A stretch of 49,810 bases of DNA from Rhodobacter ferrooxidans (GTDB lineage: Bacteria > Pseudomonadota > Alphaproteobacteria > Rhodobacterales > Rhodobacteraceae): assembly GCF_000176015.1 (NCBI RefSeq), contig NZ_ACYY01000025.1, positions 1 to 49,810 of the forward strand. The letters run 5' to 3'. The notes beneath the pieces are model-generated. The model worked only from the letters and a program-made list of their open reading frames with translations. It had not been told where the DNA came from and made no database searches. Of the stretch, positions 8,644 through 16,272 are shown piece after piece. How positions within the stretch are numbered: the stretch's first letter is position 1; each line of letters begins with the position of its first letter. The position numbers and the translations under genes are program-made.

Positions 8644-9471
8644 ATGGTGGCCGCGATGGCGGGCTTTGCGGTCGAGGACATGTTCCTGAAATCCGCCGCC
8701 AAAACCCTGCCGGTCGGGCTGATCCTGATGATCTTCGGCACCGGCGGCATGCTGGCCTTTGCCGCCCTCGCCGCCCGCAAGCGCCAGCGCCTCCTGCACC
8801 CGGCGATCCTGTCGCGCCCGATCCTGACCCGGTCGGTGTTCGAGGTGATGGGGCGGCTGTTTTACACCCTGGCGCTGGCCTTCACGCCCTTGGCCAACGC
8901 CTCGGCCATCCTGCAGGCCACGCCCTTGGTTGTGGTGGCAGGTGCCGCACTGGTGTTTGGCGAAAGCGTCGGCTGGCGGCGCTGGCTGGCGATTGCCGTG
9001 GGGTTCGCGGGCGTGCTGATCATCCTGCGCCCGGGGCTGGAGGGGTTTACGCCGCTATCCTTGCTGGCCGTACTGGGCACGCTGGGCTTTGCCGGGCGCG
9101 ATCTGGCCACCCGCGCCGCACCACAGGTCCTGTCGAACCTGCAACTCGGGGTTTACGGTTTCGCCATGATGGTGCCCACCGGGGCCGGGCTGCTGGCCTG
9201 GTCGGGCGGGGCGGTCTGGCCGGATGCCGTGACGGTGGGCCAGATGCTGGCCGCCACCGTGTTCGGCGTCGCCGCCTATTACGCGCTGACCGCCGCGATG
9301 CGGATGGGGCAGGTCTCGGTGATCACGCCGTTCCGCTATACCCGCCTGCTGTTCGCGCTGATCCTGGCGATGCTGGTGTTTGCCGAGCGTCCCGACGCGC
9401 TGACCCTGCTGGGGTCGGCGGTCATCGTTGCCGCCGGGCTTTATACCCTGCTGACCTCGCGCAGCCGCTAG
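8644..9471 (+). CDS. DMT-superfamily (EamA-type) permease
   Basis: The product has about ten hydrophobic segments arranged as two EamA halves, e.g. LPVGLILMIFGTGGMLAFAA, ANASAILQATPLVVVAGAAL, WLAIAVGFAGVLIILRPG, and a final AVIVAAGLYTLLT. It is an inner-membrane metabolite exporter or importer of unknown substrate. The start is uncertain: ATG 8644 is chosen, but coding character reaches back to a CTG at 8596 that overlaps the dapA stop (CTGA), and residues LRGAVL before 8644 look like part of the first helix. GTG at 8638 is another choice. Position after dapA hints at amino acid related transport, but this is weak. Confidence 0.82.
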   Translation: MVAAMAGFAVEDMFLKSAAKTLPVGLILMIFGTGGMLAFAALAARKRQRLLHPAILSRPILTRSVFEVMGRLFYTLALAFTPLANASAILQATPLVVVAGAALVFGESVGWRRWLAIAVGFAGVLIILRPGLEGFTPLSLLAVLGTLGFAGRDLATRAAPQVLSNLQLGVYGFAMMVPTGAGLLAWSGGAVWPDAVTVGQMLAATVFGVAAYYALTAAMRMGQVSVITPFRYTRLLFALILAMLVFAERPDALTLLGSAVIVAAGLYTLLTSRSR

Positions 9472-9723
9472 ACGAATCACCACGCCGTTCCAGCGACAAT
9501 CCACCCCTGTGGCCGGAATTGTTGCTTAACAAATCCCTAATAGCAGCGCCGTCCCTGCCAAATCCGCCGCCCGCCGCCGCACCGTTTCGCGCCTGCGAAC
9601 AATGCCCAAGCCGGGCCGCATGCGCGACGAAAAAATGGCAAAATCCGGGTGCTTTCTGGGCGCAAGGTCAGGTTGACCGCCACAGATGTTAAACCCCGTT
9701 AAAACCCCCGAGAGGAACCCGCC

Positions 9724-10359
9724 ATGTTCATGCAAGACATCTCCCGCACCTCGCTGCACACCGCCGTTGCCGCTCCTGCCGCCCACGCCAAGACCGCACC
9801 GCAGACCCGGCTGTTCAGCGGCCTGACCGCCGGCACGCTGGTGGAAACCGCCACCGGCTGGCGCGGGGTCGAAACCCTGCGCAGCGGCGACCGGGTGCAA
9901 AGCTTTGATGGCGGTTTGCGTCAGGTGGTCGGGCTGGACCGCGGCTGGCTGCTGCCGGGCGAGGCGGCGCTGCTGCTGGTGCCGGGTGGCGCGTTCGACA
10001 ATTGCACCGACCTGACGCTGGCCCCTGACCAGCACCTGCTGATCGACACCGAAGGCGATGCCGAGCTGCCCGATGACGCCATGGCGCTGATCCCCGCTGC
10101 CGCACTGGTCGGCTTTCGTGGCACCAGCCGCCTGACGAAGCACCAGCCGGTTGAACTGATCACGCCGCTGTTTGCCGATGTCGAGGCGATCTGGACCAAC
10201 AGTGGCACTCTGCTGCACTGCCCGGCGATCAAGCATGGCGCAGGCCGCCTGCCGCAGGGCGACGATTTCACCCGGCTGGACCTGACTGCCGCCCGCGCCC
10301 TGCTGCGCCGTCTGGACAGCCGCAACAGCCCGCTGCCGGCCGCCCTGCGCTTTGCCTGA
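9724..10359 (+). CDS. Hint-domain protein lacking the splicing nucleophile
   Basis: This 211-residue protein has a Hint (Hedgehog/intein) fold segment from about residue 35: GLTAGTLVETATGWRGVETL then RSGDRVQSFDGGLRQVVGLD. Active Hint proteins begin with Cys or Ser in a C-F-x-x-G-T motif; here the aligned position is Gly (GLTAGT), so self-cleavage is unlikely. I recall such stand-alone Hint proteins as common in Rhodobacterales, often attached to secreted or RTX-type proteins. Here it has no RTX repeats and no clear signal peptide. GAGGAA lies 7 bases before the ATG. Its role is unknown. Confidence 0.8.
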   Translation: MFMQDISRTSLHTAVAAPAAHAKTAPQTRLFSGLTAGTLVETATGWRGVETLRSGDRVQSFDGGLRQVVGLDRGWLLPGEAALLLVPGGAFDNCTDLTLAPDQHLLIDTEGDAELPDDAMALIPAAALVGFRGTSRLTKHQPVELITPLFADVEAIWTNSGTLLHCPAIKHGAGRLPQGDDFTRLDLTAARALLRRLDSRNSPLPAALRFA

Positions 10360-10379
10360 CACCACGCGGGCCGCGTGGG

Positions 10380-10422
10380 CCAAAGCCTGCCAGTCGATTC
10401 TGAATCGACAGGCAGGCTTTGG
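10380..10422. terminator. long inverted repeat, likely terminator between convergent genes
   Basis: Two 21-base arms, CCAAAGCCTGCC(A)GTCGATTC and its complement, meet around a single T, with one mismatch. They are followed by TCGTTTGATTTT on the plus strand. It lies between the convergent Hint-protein and channel genes. A strong terminator for the Hint gene is likely, but the almost loop-free palindrome is unusual. Confidence 0.65.
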
Positions 10423-10481
10423 TCGTTTGATTTTCCGCCTGTCGGGCGGCAAAACCGGTTCCCACTTTTGCCTGCCAGGCG

Positions 10482-10928
10482 TCAGTCCCCCCGCGGCCGC
10501 CGCGCCGCCATCTGCCCCAGCCGCACCACCCGCAGCGCCTCGACGAACGTGGCGGTCAACATGCCGAAGTTCAGAAAACCGTTGGTCGAGGCCAGACCCG
10601 CCAGCAACCGCCACTCGTTCGGCAACAAAAGGTCACCGAAGCCCAGCGTGGTATAGGTGACCAGCGAGAAATAGACCGATTCCTCCAGCGTCGGAAATGC
10701 CCCCAGGCTCCAGAACGCAAAGGCCCAGATCCAGACCCCGGTGGTCACCACCAGCAGCACCCACAGCGACACGCCGGTAATTACCAGGACCAGCTTCGGA
10801 CGATGCGGCTCTCGCACCAGCCAGGAATGGTTGCGGGAAAACACCTCCTCCATCAGCAACGCCGACAGCGCGCTGATCAGGATCGACACCAATAGCAACC
10901 CGGTGCCAAGGGCAAGCTGGATGAACAA
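10482..10928 (-). CDS. small two-pore-helix potassium channel family protein
   Basis: The 148-residue protein belongs to the ion channel 2 (KcsA-like) family. It has a first helix [20 protein letters not shown], a second [20 protein letters not shown], a pore segment [20 protein letters not shown] that carries the T-x-G-F-G-D selectivity filter, and a last helix following [11 protein letters not shown]. The start is read as TTG at 10928 because AGGAG stands 7 bases upstream, while the open frame further up is not protein-like. It lacks a cytoplasmic RCK domain, so any gating signal is not apparent. It is divergent from smpB. Confidence 0.8.
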   Translation of the reverse strand: MFIQLALGTGLLLVSILISALSALLMEEVFSRNHSWLVREPHRPKLVLVITGVSLWVLLVVTTGVWIWAFAFWSLGAFPTLEESVYFSLVTYTTLGFGDLLLPNEWRLLAGLASTNGFLNFGMLTATFVEALRVVRLGQMAARRPRGD

Positions 10929-11087
10929 CGGTTTCTCCTGCGGCAAGTTTTGCCTGACGTTACCCACAAGTCCCGGCTTGCCAAGGAAAATCCGCGCCCG
11001 CTGCGGCGGCAAATGCGCCGCACCCGGCAGAGGCGGCGGGCCAGCCATCTGGACTCTGCGCCCCCCCTCGCCTATCTGCATCGCATC

Positions 11088-11561
11088 ATGGCCGAAAAAT
11101 CCGACCCCAATTCCAAGCTGATCGCCGAAAATCGCCGGGCGCGTTACGATTTCGCCATCGAAAGCGATATCGAGGCGGGCATCATGCTGCTTGGGTCCGA
11201 GGTCAAATCGCTGCGGCTTGGCGGGTCGAACATCGCTGAAAGCTATGCCTCGGTGGAAGGCGGCGAGCTGTGGCTGATCAACGGCTACATCGCCCCCTAT
11301 GTGCGGGCCAAGACCTTCGGCCACGAGGAACGCCGCCGCCGCAAGCTGCTGGTTTCCAAGAAGGAACTGGTGCGGCTGTGGAACGCCACCGCCCGCGAAG
11401 GCATGACCATCGTGCCGCTGAAGATGTATTTCAACGACCGCGGCATCGTGAAGATCAAGCTGGGCATCGCCAAGGGCAAGAAGAACCAGGACAAGCGCGC
11501 CACCGAGGCCAAGCGCGACTGGGACCGCCAGAAAGCCCGGCTGATGAAACAGAACGGCTGA
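11088..11561 (+). CDS. smpB: SsrA-binding protein SmpB
   Basis: This 157-residue protein binds tmRNA and brings it to stalled ribosomes for trans-translation. Family motifs are [18 protein letters not shown] near residue 14, [20 protein letters not shown], and [14 protein letters not shown]. The basic C-terminal tail [20 protein letters not shown] is the part that enters the decoding centre. The ATG at 11088 gives the standard N-terminus; longer upstream reading is not conserved-looking. No tmRNA gene was recognised in the window. Confidence 0.96.
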   Translation: MAEKSDPNSKLIAENRRARYDFAIESDIEAGIMLLGSEVKSLRLGGSNIAESYASVEGGELWLINGYIAPYVRAKTFGHEERRRRKLLVSKKELVRLWNATAREGMTIVPLKMYFNDRGIVKIKLGIAKGKKNQDKRATEAKRDWDRQKARLMKQNG

Positions 11562-11640
11562 AGGCCCTGCGGCAATGCATCGGGCTTGCCTGATCGCCGG
11601 GCGGCGTTTAAGTCGGTCAGGCAGTCGCAAGGAAGCCCAT

Positions 11641-12504
11641 ATGCAGCCGTTTTCGCCCGCCGACGACCCCAGAACGCTGGTCTCTACCGACTGGCTGGCC
11701 GCCCATCTGGCCAACCCCGACCTGCGGGTGCTGGATGCCTCGTGGTATCTGCCCGACGCCGGTCGCGACCCCCGCGCCGAATATGATGCAGGCCACATCC
11801 CCGGCGCCCGGTTCTTCGATCTGGACGAGATCTCCGATCAACGCTCGGCCCTGCCGCACATGGCGCCGACGCCCGAGAAATTCGTCAGCCGGATGCGGGC
11901 GCTGGGCATCGGTGACGGCCATCAGGTGGTGATCTATGACGGTTCCGGCATCTTTTCGGCGCCCCGCGTGTGGTGGACCTTCCGGCTGATGGGCAAGCTT
12001 GACGTGGCGGTGCTGGACGGCGGTCTGCCGAAATGGCGCGCCGAGGGCCGCGAGATCGAGGACATGCCACCAATGGTGCGCGACCGCCACATCACCGTGC
12101 AGCGGCAGGCGACGCTGATCAAGGACGTGACGCAAGTCGCCCATGCCGCCAAGCTGGCCGAGGCCGAGATCATCGACGCCCGCCCCGCCGACCGCTTTCG
12201 CGGCGACGCGCCAGAGCCGCGCCCCGGCCTGCGCGCGGGCCATATTCCCGGCTCGAAGAACCTGCCCGCCGCCAGTCTGGTCAACCCCGACGGCACGCTG
12301 AAATCGCCGCCCGAGTTGCGCGCGCTGTTCGAGGCCGCCGGGGTCGATCTGCACAAGCCCGCGATCAGCAGTTGCGGCTCGGGCGTGACCGCCGCCGTGC
12401 TGGATCTGGCGCTGGAACGCATCGGCCACCGCAAACACGCGCTTTACGATGGCTCCTGGGCCGAATGGGGCATGTATGACGACCTCAAGGTCGAAAAGGG
12501 ATAG
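11641..12504 (+). CDS. sseA: 3-mercaptopyruvate/thiosulfate sulfurtransferase
   Basis: The 287-residue product has two rhodanese domains: an inactive N-terminal one (AEYDAGHIPGARFFDLDEIS) and a catalytic C-terminal one with FRGDAPEPRPGLRAGHIPGS and the active-site Cys245 in SSCGSGVTAAVL. The CGSGVTA loop is typical of 3-mercaptopyruvate sulfurtransferases rather than plain rhodaneses. The enzyme moves sulfur from mercaptopyruvate to a thiol or cyanide acceptor. AAGGAAG lies before the ATG at 11641. The next gene, an aminotransferase, starts directly after the stop; since such aminotransferases can generate mercaptopyruvate from cysteine, the pair may form a short pathway, which is inference. 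Confidence 0.93.
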   Translation: MQPFSPADDPRTLVSTDWLAAHLANPDLRVLDASWYLPDAGRDPRAEYDAGHIPGARFFDLDEISDQRSALPHMAPTPEKFVSRMRALGIGDGHQVVIYDGSGIFSAPRVWWTFRLMGKLDVAVLDGGLPKWRAEGREIEDMPPMVRDRHITVQRQATLIKDVTQVAHAAKLAEAEIIDARPADRFRGDAPEPRPGLRAGHIPGSKNLPAASLVNPDGTLKSPPELRALFEAAGVDLHKPAISSCGSGVTAAVLDLALERIGHRKHALYDGSWAEWGMYDDLKVEKG

Positions 12505-13692
12505 ATGATGCTGAACGCGCTGAAACCGCAACCTGCCGACAAGATCCTGCAACTGATCCAGATGTTCAAGGACGACCCGCGGGCCACCAAGATCGACCTC
12601 GGCGTCGGGGTTTACAAGGACGCGACCGGCCTGACGCCGGTGATGCGGGCGGTGAAAGCCGCCGAAAAGCAGTTGTGGGAGGTCGAGACCACCAAGACCT
12701 ATACCGGCCTTGCGGGCGAGCCTGCCTATAACGCCGCCATGGCGCAGATGATCCTGGACGGTTGCGTGGCCGCCGACCGCCTCGCCTCGGTCGCGACGCC
12801 GGGCGGCACTGGTGCGATCCGGCAGGCGCTGGAGCTGATCAAGCTGGCGGCCCCCGCTGCCACCATCTGGCTGTCCAACCCGACCTGGCCGAACCACCCG
12901 TCGATCATCCGCTATCTGGGCATGGCGATGACCGAATACCGCTATTTCGATGCCAGCACGGGCACGGTGGATTTCGCCGGGATGCTGGCCGACCTCGCAG
13001 GCGTGAAACCCGGCGACGTGGTGCTGCTGCACGGGTGCTGCCACAACCCCACCGGCGCCAACCTGACGCTGGACCAGTGGGCGCAAGTGGCTGACCTTCT
13101 GAACGCCAAAGCCGCCATCCCCTTCATCGACCTGGCCTATCAGGGCTTTGGTGACGGGCTGGAGGCCGACGCCGCCCCGACCCGGCTGATCGCCAGCCGC
13201 TGCCCCGAGGTGCTGATCGCCGCCTCGTGTTCCAAGAACTTCGGCATCTACCGCGAGCGCACCGGCGTGCTGATCGCCATATCGCCCGAGGCCGGCATGC
13301 GCGCCACGACCCAAGGCAACCTCGCCTTCCTGAACCGGCAGAACTTCTCCTTCCCGCCTGACCACGGCGCGCGGCTGGTGACGATGATCCTGAACGATCC
13401 GCGGCTTACCGCCGAATGGAAGGCGGAACTGGAGGAGGTGCGGCAGAACATGCTGACCCTGCGCCAAAACCTGGCCGACGCACTGCGCGCCGCCACCAAC
13501 TCCGACCGCTTCGATTTCGTGGCCAGCCATCGCGGCATGTTCTCGCGCCTCGGCCTGACGCCCGAGCAGGTGGAAACCCTGCGCGCCGATCACGGCATCT
13601 ACATGGTCGGTGACAGCCGCATCAACATCGCGGGCCTGAACGCCAAGACGGTGCCGATCCTGGCCCGCGCCGTGGCCCAAGTGATCGGCTAA
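12505..13692 (+). CDS. aromatic/aspartate aminotransferase (class I, PLP)
   Basis: This 395-residue enzyme is a fold-type I aminotransferase of the TyrB/AspC group. It has IDLGVGVYKDATGLTPVMRA at the N-terminus, TWPNHPSIIRYLGM, the PLP-contacting GCCHNPTGANLT, FIDLAYQGFGDGLEAD, and the Schiff-base Lys244 in SCSKNFGIYRERTG. The C-terminal SRINIAGLN holds the carboxylate-binding Arg. It interconverts aromatic amino acids or aspartate with their oxo-acids. Two ATG codons in tandem (12505, 12508) can start it. It follows sseA with no gap and is probably cotranscribed. Confidence 0.94.
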   Translation: MMLNALKPQPADKILQLIQMFKDDPRATKIDLGVGVYKDATGLTPVMRAVKAAEKQLWEVETTKTYTGLAGEPAYNAAMAQMILDGCVAADRLASVATPGGTGAIRQALELIKLAAPAATIWLSNPTWPNHPSIIRYLGMAMTEYRYFDASTGTVDFAGMLADLAGVKPGDVVLLHGCCHNPTGANLTLDQWAQVADLLNAKAAIPFIDLAYQGFGDGLEADAAPTRLIASRCPEVLIAASCSKNFGIYRERTGVLIAISPEAGMRATTQGNLAFLNRQNFSFPPDHGARLVTMILNDPRLTAEWKAELEEVRQNMLTLRQNLADALRAATNSDRFDFVASHRGMFSRLGLTPEQVETLRADHGIYMVGDSRINIAGLNAKTVPILARAVAQVIG

Positions 13693-13704
13693 CTCACCTT
13701 TGCA

Positions 13705-13773
13705 CAAATATCCCCGCCGGAGGCTCTGACCCCACCGTCAGGAGCCTCCGGCGGGATATTTGAGAACAGATGA
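13705..13773 (+). terminator. imperfect inverted repeat with GGATATTTG element after the aminotransferase
   Basis: CAAATATCCCCGCCGGAGGC (from 13705) pairs with GCCTCCGGCGGGATATTTG (ending 13762), giving a long stem with a loop of about 15 bases. Its right arm continues as GAGAACAGATGAA, the same layout as the element at 5547-5567. It starts 13 bases after the aminotransferase stop and probably ends its transcript. Confidence 0.65.
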
Positions 13774-13856
13774 AACCCAGTGCCTTTTCAAGGTTTATCC
13801 GCGTCAGCGCCTGCAACGCGGGCTCGATGCCCGCGGCGCAGGCTTCCCCGAACAGC

Positions 13857-13891
13857 AAAAGCCCGGGCGCGCGATGGCGGCCCGGGCTTTT
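13857..13891. terminator. bidirectional intrinsic terminator between aminotransferase and amt
   Basis: AAAAGCCCGGGC and GCCCGGGCTTTT are perfect 12-base arms around an 11-base loop. The A-run before and T-run after make it work on both strands, fitting the convergent genes on either side. Confidence 0.85.
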
Positions 13892-13937
13892 CCTTCGCCG
13901 GTAGCGGGGGGGAGGGCCCCGTCCGGCGACGTGATCC

Positions 13938-13966
13938 CGGCCGGAGGGGAGGGCCCCCCGGCCGGA
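13938..13966. other. GC-only inverted repeat next to the amt stop codon
   Basis: CCGGCCGG occurs twice in inverted relation around AGGGGAGGGCCCC, just 6 bases beyond the amt stop. It could add to termination of amt or stabilise the message end; there is no T-run. Confidence 0.35.
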
Positions 13967-13971
13967 ACCGA

Positions 13972-15642
13972 TCACATGTTGTAGGCGCGCTCGCCGTGCG
14001 AGGCCAGATCGAGGCCCTCGCGCTCGTCTTCCTGTTTCACCCGCAGGCCCATCACCAGCTTGATCACCAGGAACAGCACCAGCGAGCCGATCCCGACGAA
14101 GGCCACGGTAAAGCCCACCGCTTTCAGCTGCGCCATGAAGGCAAAGCCCATGTCATAGGGGGCCACCTGCAGCGTGCCGGGAACCGAGGTGTAATCGGCC
14201 ACCCCTGCCCCGCCCAGCGCCGGGTTGACCAGGATACCGGTCGCCAGCGCGCCGATGATGCCGCCAAGACCATGGATGCCGAACACATCCAGGCTGTCGT
14301 CCAGCTTCAGCGCCGACTTGATGTAGGCCACGAACAGGAAGCAGGCCACACCGGCAAACAGCCCCAGCACGATCGACCCCATCGGCCCGGCAAAGCCTGC
14401 CGCCGGCGTCACCGCCACCAGACCGGCCACCACGCCCGACACCAGCCCCAGCAGCGACGGCTTGCCCTTCAGCAGCCATTCCGCGAACATCCAGGCCACG
14501 CCCGCAGCCGCAGTGGCCACGAAGGTGTTGATGATGGCCAGCGCCGCAATCGAGTTGGACTCGAGGTTGGACCCGGCGTTGAAGCCGAACCAGCCGACCC
14601 ACAGCAGCGCCGCACCAATCATCGTCATGGTCAGCGAGTGCGGTGCCATGTTGTCCTTGCCGTAGCCGACGCGCTTGCCGGCCACGATGCAGCCCACGAG
14701 GCCTGCCACACCGGCGTTGATGTGCACCACGGTGCCACCGGCGAAGTCCAGCGCGCCCCAGTTCCACAGCATGCCGTTGGCCGCCAGATTGGCACTGGCC
14801 GCTTCAACCCCGGCAGTATCGCCCGCGGCTTCGGCAATCAGCTTCAGCGTCTGCTGTTCGGCCAGGAAGTCCGGGCCGCCCCACCACCAGACCATATGGG
14901 CCATCGGGAAGTAGATCAGCGTCACCCACAGGATCACGAACACCATCAGCGACGAGAACTTGATCCGCTCGGCAAAGGCGCCGACGATCAGCGCCGGAGT
15001 GATGCAGGCGAAGGTCATCTGGAAAGCGACAAAGGTGTATTCCGGCAGCCAGACCCCGTTCGAGAAGGTCGGCACCAGCGTCGTTGCATCCACGCCCTTC
15101 AGGAACAGCTTCGAGAAGCCGCCAACCCATTGGTCAAGCCCGCCGCCGTAAGAAAACGCCATCGAGTAGCCATAGGTCACCCAGATCAGGCAGACCACCG
15201 CGACGATGGCAAACACCTGAGTCAGCATCGACAGCATGTTCTTGGTGCGCACCAGGCCGCCGTAGAACAGCGCCAGACCGGGAATGATCATCAGCAGCAC
15301 CAGGATGGTCGAGATCGACATCCAGGCCACGTCGCCCTTGTCCACGGCCTTGACGTATTCGTAAAGCACCGGGCCTGCCGCCGCGGCGACCTCGGCCACA
15401 GCGGTGGGAACCACCTCGGTGACAGCTTCGGCCACGGCAGTGGTTGCGGCGTCAGTGGCAGCGGCAGCACCAGCTGCGGCATCGGTGACGGCCCCGGCGG
15501 CGGTGGTGGCGCCTTCGACGGCACCTTCCACAGCGCCGGTCACGGCTTGGGTGGCCGTATCAGCAGCCTGCTGCGCCCAGGCTGGCAAGCCGATGGCCGC
15601 GACCAGCGCGGCAAGGCCTGAAGGTTTCGCAAGGTTTCTCAT
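13972..15642 (-). CDS. amt: ammonium transporter with Ala-rich N-terminal extension
   Basis: The 556-residue protein is an Amt/MEP channel. It starts MRNLAKPSGLAALVAAIGLP with a signal peptide ending AWA-QQ. Residues about 25-88 are a low-complexity Ala/Thr/Val/Glu stretch (e.g. AVTGAVEGAVEGATTAAGAV) that ordinary Amt proteins lack. The transporter core has about eleven helices with motifs GLALFYGGLVRTKNMLSML, FAGGTVVHINAGVAGL carrying the first pore His, and HGLGGIIGALATGI carrying the second. It conducts ammonium and is blocked by unmodified GlnK. It lies 28 bases downstream of glnK in one operon. The ATG at 15642 is chosen for the signal peptide. Confidence 0.95.
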   Translation of the reverse strand: MRNLAKPSGLAALVAAIGLPAWAQQAADTATQAVTGAVEGAVEGATTAAGAVTDAAAGAAAATDAATTAVAEAVTEVVPTAVAEVAAAAGPVLYEYVKAVDKGDVAWMSISTILVLLMIIPGLALFYGGLVRTKNMLSMLTQVFAIVAVVCLIWVTYGYSMAFSYGGGLDQWVGGFSKLFLKGVDATTLVPTFSNGVWLPEYTFVAFQMTFACITPALIVGAFAERIKFSSLMVFVILWVTLIYFPMAHMVWWWGGPDFLAEQQTLKLIAEAAGDTAGVEAASANLAANGMLWNWGALDFAGGTVVHINAGVAGLVGCIVAGKRVGYGKDNMAPHSLTMTMIGAALLWVGWFGFNAGSNLESNSIAALAIINTFVATAAAGVAWMFAEWLLKGKPSLLGLVSGVVAGLVAVTPAAGFAGPMGSIVLGLFAGVACFLFVAYIKSALKLDDSLDVFGIHGLGGIIGALATGILVNPALGGAGVADYTSVPGTLQVAPYDMGFAFMAQLKAVGFTVAFVGIGSLVLFLVIKLVMGLRVKQEDEREGLDLASHGERAYNM

Positions 15643-15670
15643 GGTCGGTCTTTCCCCTTCCCGCACGCGG

Positions 15671-16009
15671 TCACAGCGCGTCATCATCGGTTTCACCGGT
15701 GCGCACCCGCACGGCATGTTCAACGTCCAGCACGAAAATCTTGCCATCACCGATCTTGTCGGTCTTGGCGGTGGCACGGATGGTTTCCACCACCTGATCG
15801 GCCAGATTGTCGCTGACCACGATCTCCAGCCGCATCTTCGGCACGAAATTCACGGCATATTCGGCGCCGCGGTAAATCTCGGTATGGCCGGACTGCGTGC
15901 CGAAGCCCTTGATCTCGGATACCATCATGCCGCGCACGCCGATGGTGGTCAGCGCCTCGCGGACCTCCTCGAGCTTGAACGGCTTGATTGCTGCAATGAT
16001 GAGTTTCAC
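15671..16009 (-). CDS. glnK: nitrogen regulatory PII protein GlnK
   Basis: This 112-residue PII protein starts at a GTG (16009) preceded by GGGAGCC. It has MKLIIAAIKPFKLEEVREAL, the T-loop GFGTQSGHTEIYRGAEYAVN with the uridylylation target Tyr51, and the nucleotide-binding B- and C-loop parts TDKIGDGKIFVLDVEHAVRV. PII proteins sense ATP/ADP and 2-oxoglutarate; GlnK binds and closes the ammonium channel encoded next to it when nitrogen is plentiful. The glnK-amt order is classic. No certain NtrC or sigma-54 site was recognised in the 263-base divergent region upstream. Confidence 0.96.
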   Translation of the reverse strand: MKLIIAAIKPFKLEEVREALTTIGVRGMMVSEIKGFGTQSGHTEIYRGAEYAVNFVPKMRLEIVVSDNLADQVVETIRATAKTDKIGDGKIFVLDVEHAVRVRTGETDDDAL

Positions 16010-16272
16010 CCGGGGCTCCCCTCTGCCAGATTCTGGGCCTTGAGCAGGCCCGCCTGCCAACAGAAGGCGGCTTTCGCAGGTGCAGCACAAGAAAACCCCG
16101 GTCGGCGCAGGGGCGACAACAGGCCGATTCCGCACAAAATTCGCACTTTCCGGGCGTGTTGCCGCTTTTTTAGGCGGTGGGTGGAATCGAATCAGACAGC
16201 GAAGCTCTCCACATTGCTTGCAACTCGGGATAAGCTGCCGCAAAACCAAGCACCAAACGCGGGCAGTCAGGC

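Noticed and set aside
10929-11798. N-terminal extension of the potassium channel frame across smpB
   Set aside because: The extension is antisense to smpB and low in membrane character; the TTG at 10928 with AGGAG is the better start.
11617-13707. 696-codon minus-strand frame opposite sseA and the aminotransferase
   Set aside because: Shadow of two well-identified enzymes.
13780-15621. 613-codon open frame opposite amt
   Set aside because: His/Gln/Arg-rich shadow of the Amt gene.
16010-16272. NtrC or sigma-54 promoter for glnK-amt
   Set aside because: No convincing GG/GC promoter pair or TGCACC-type palindrome could be found by eye.
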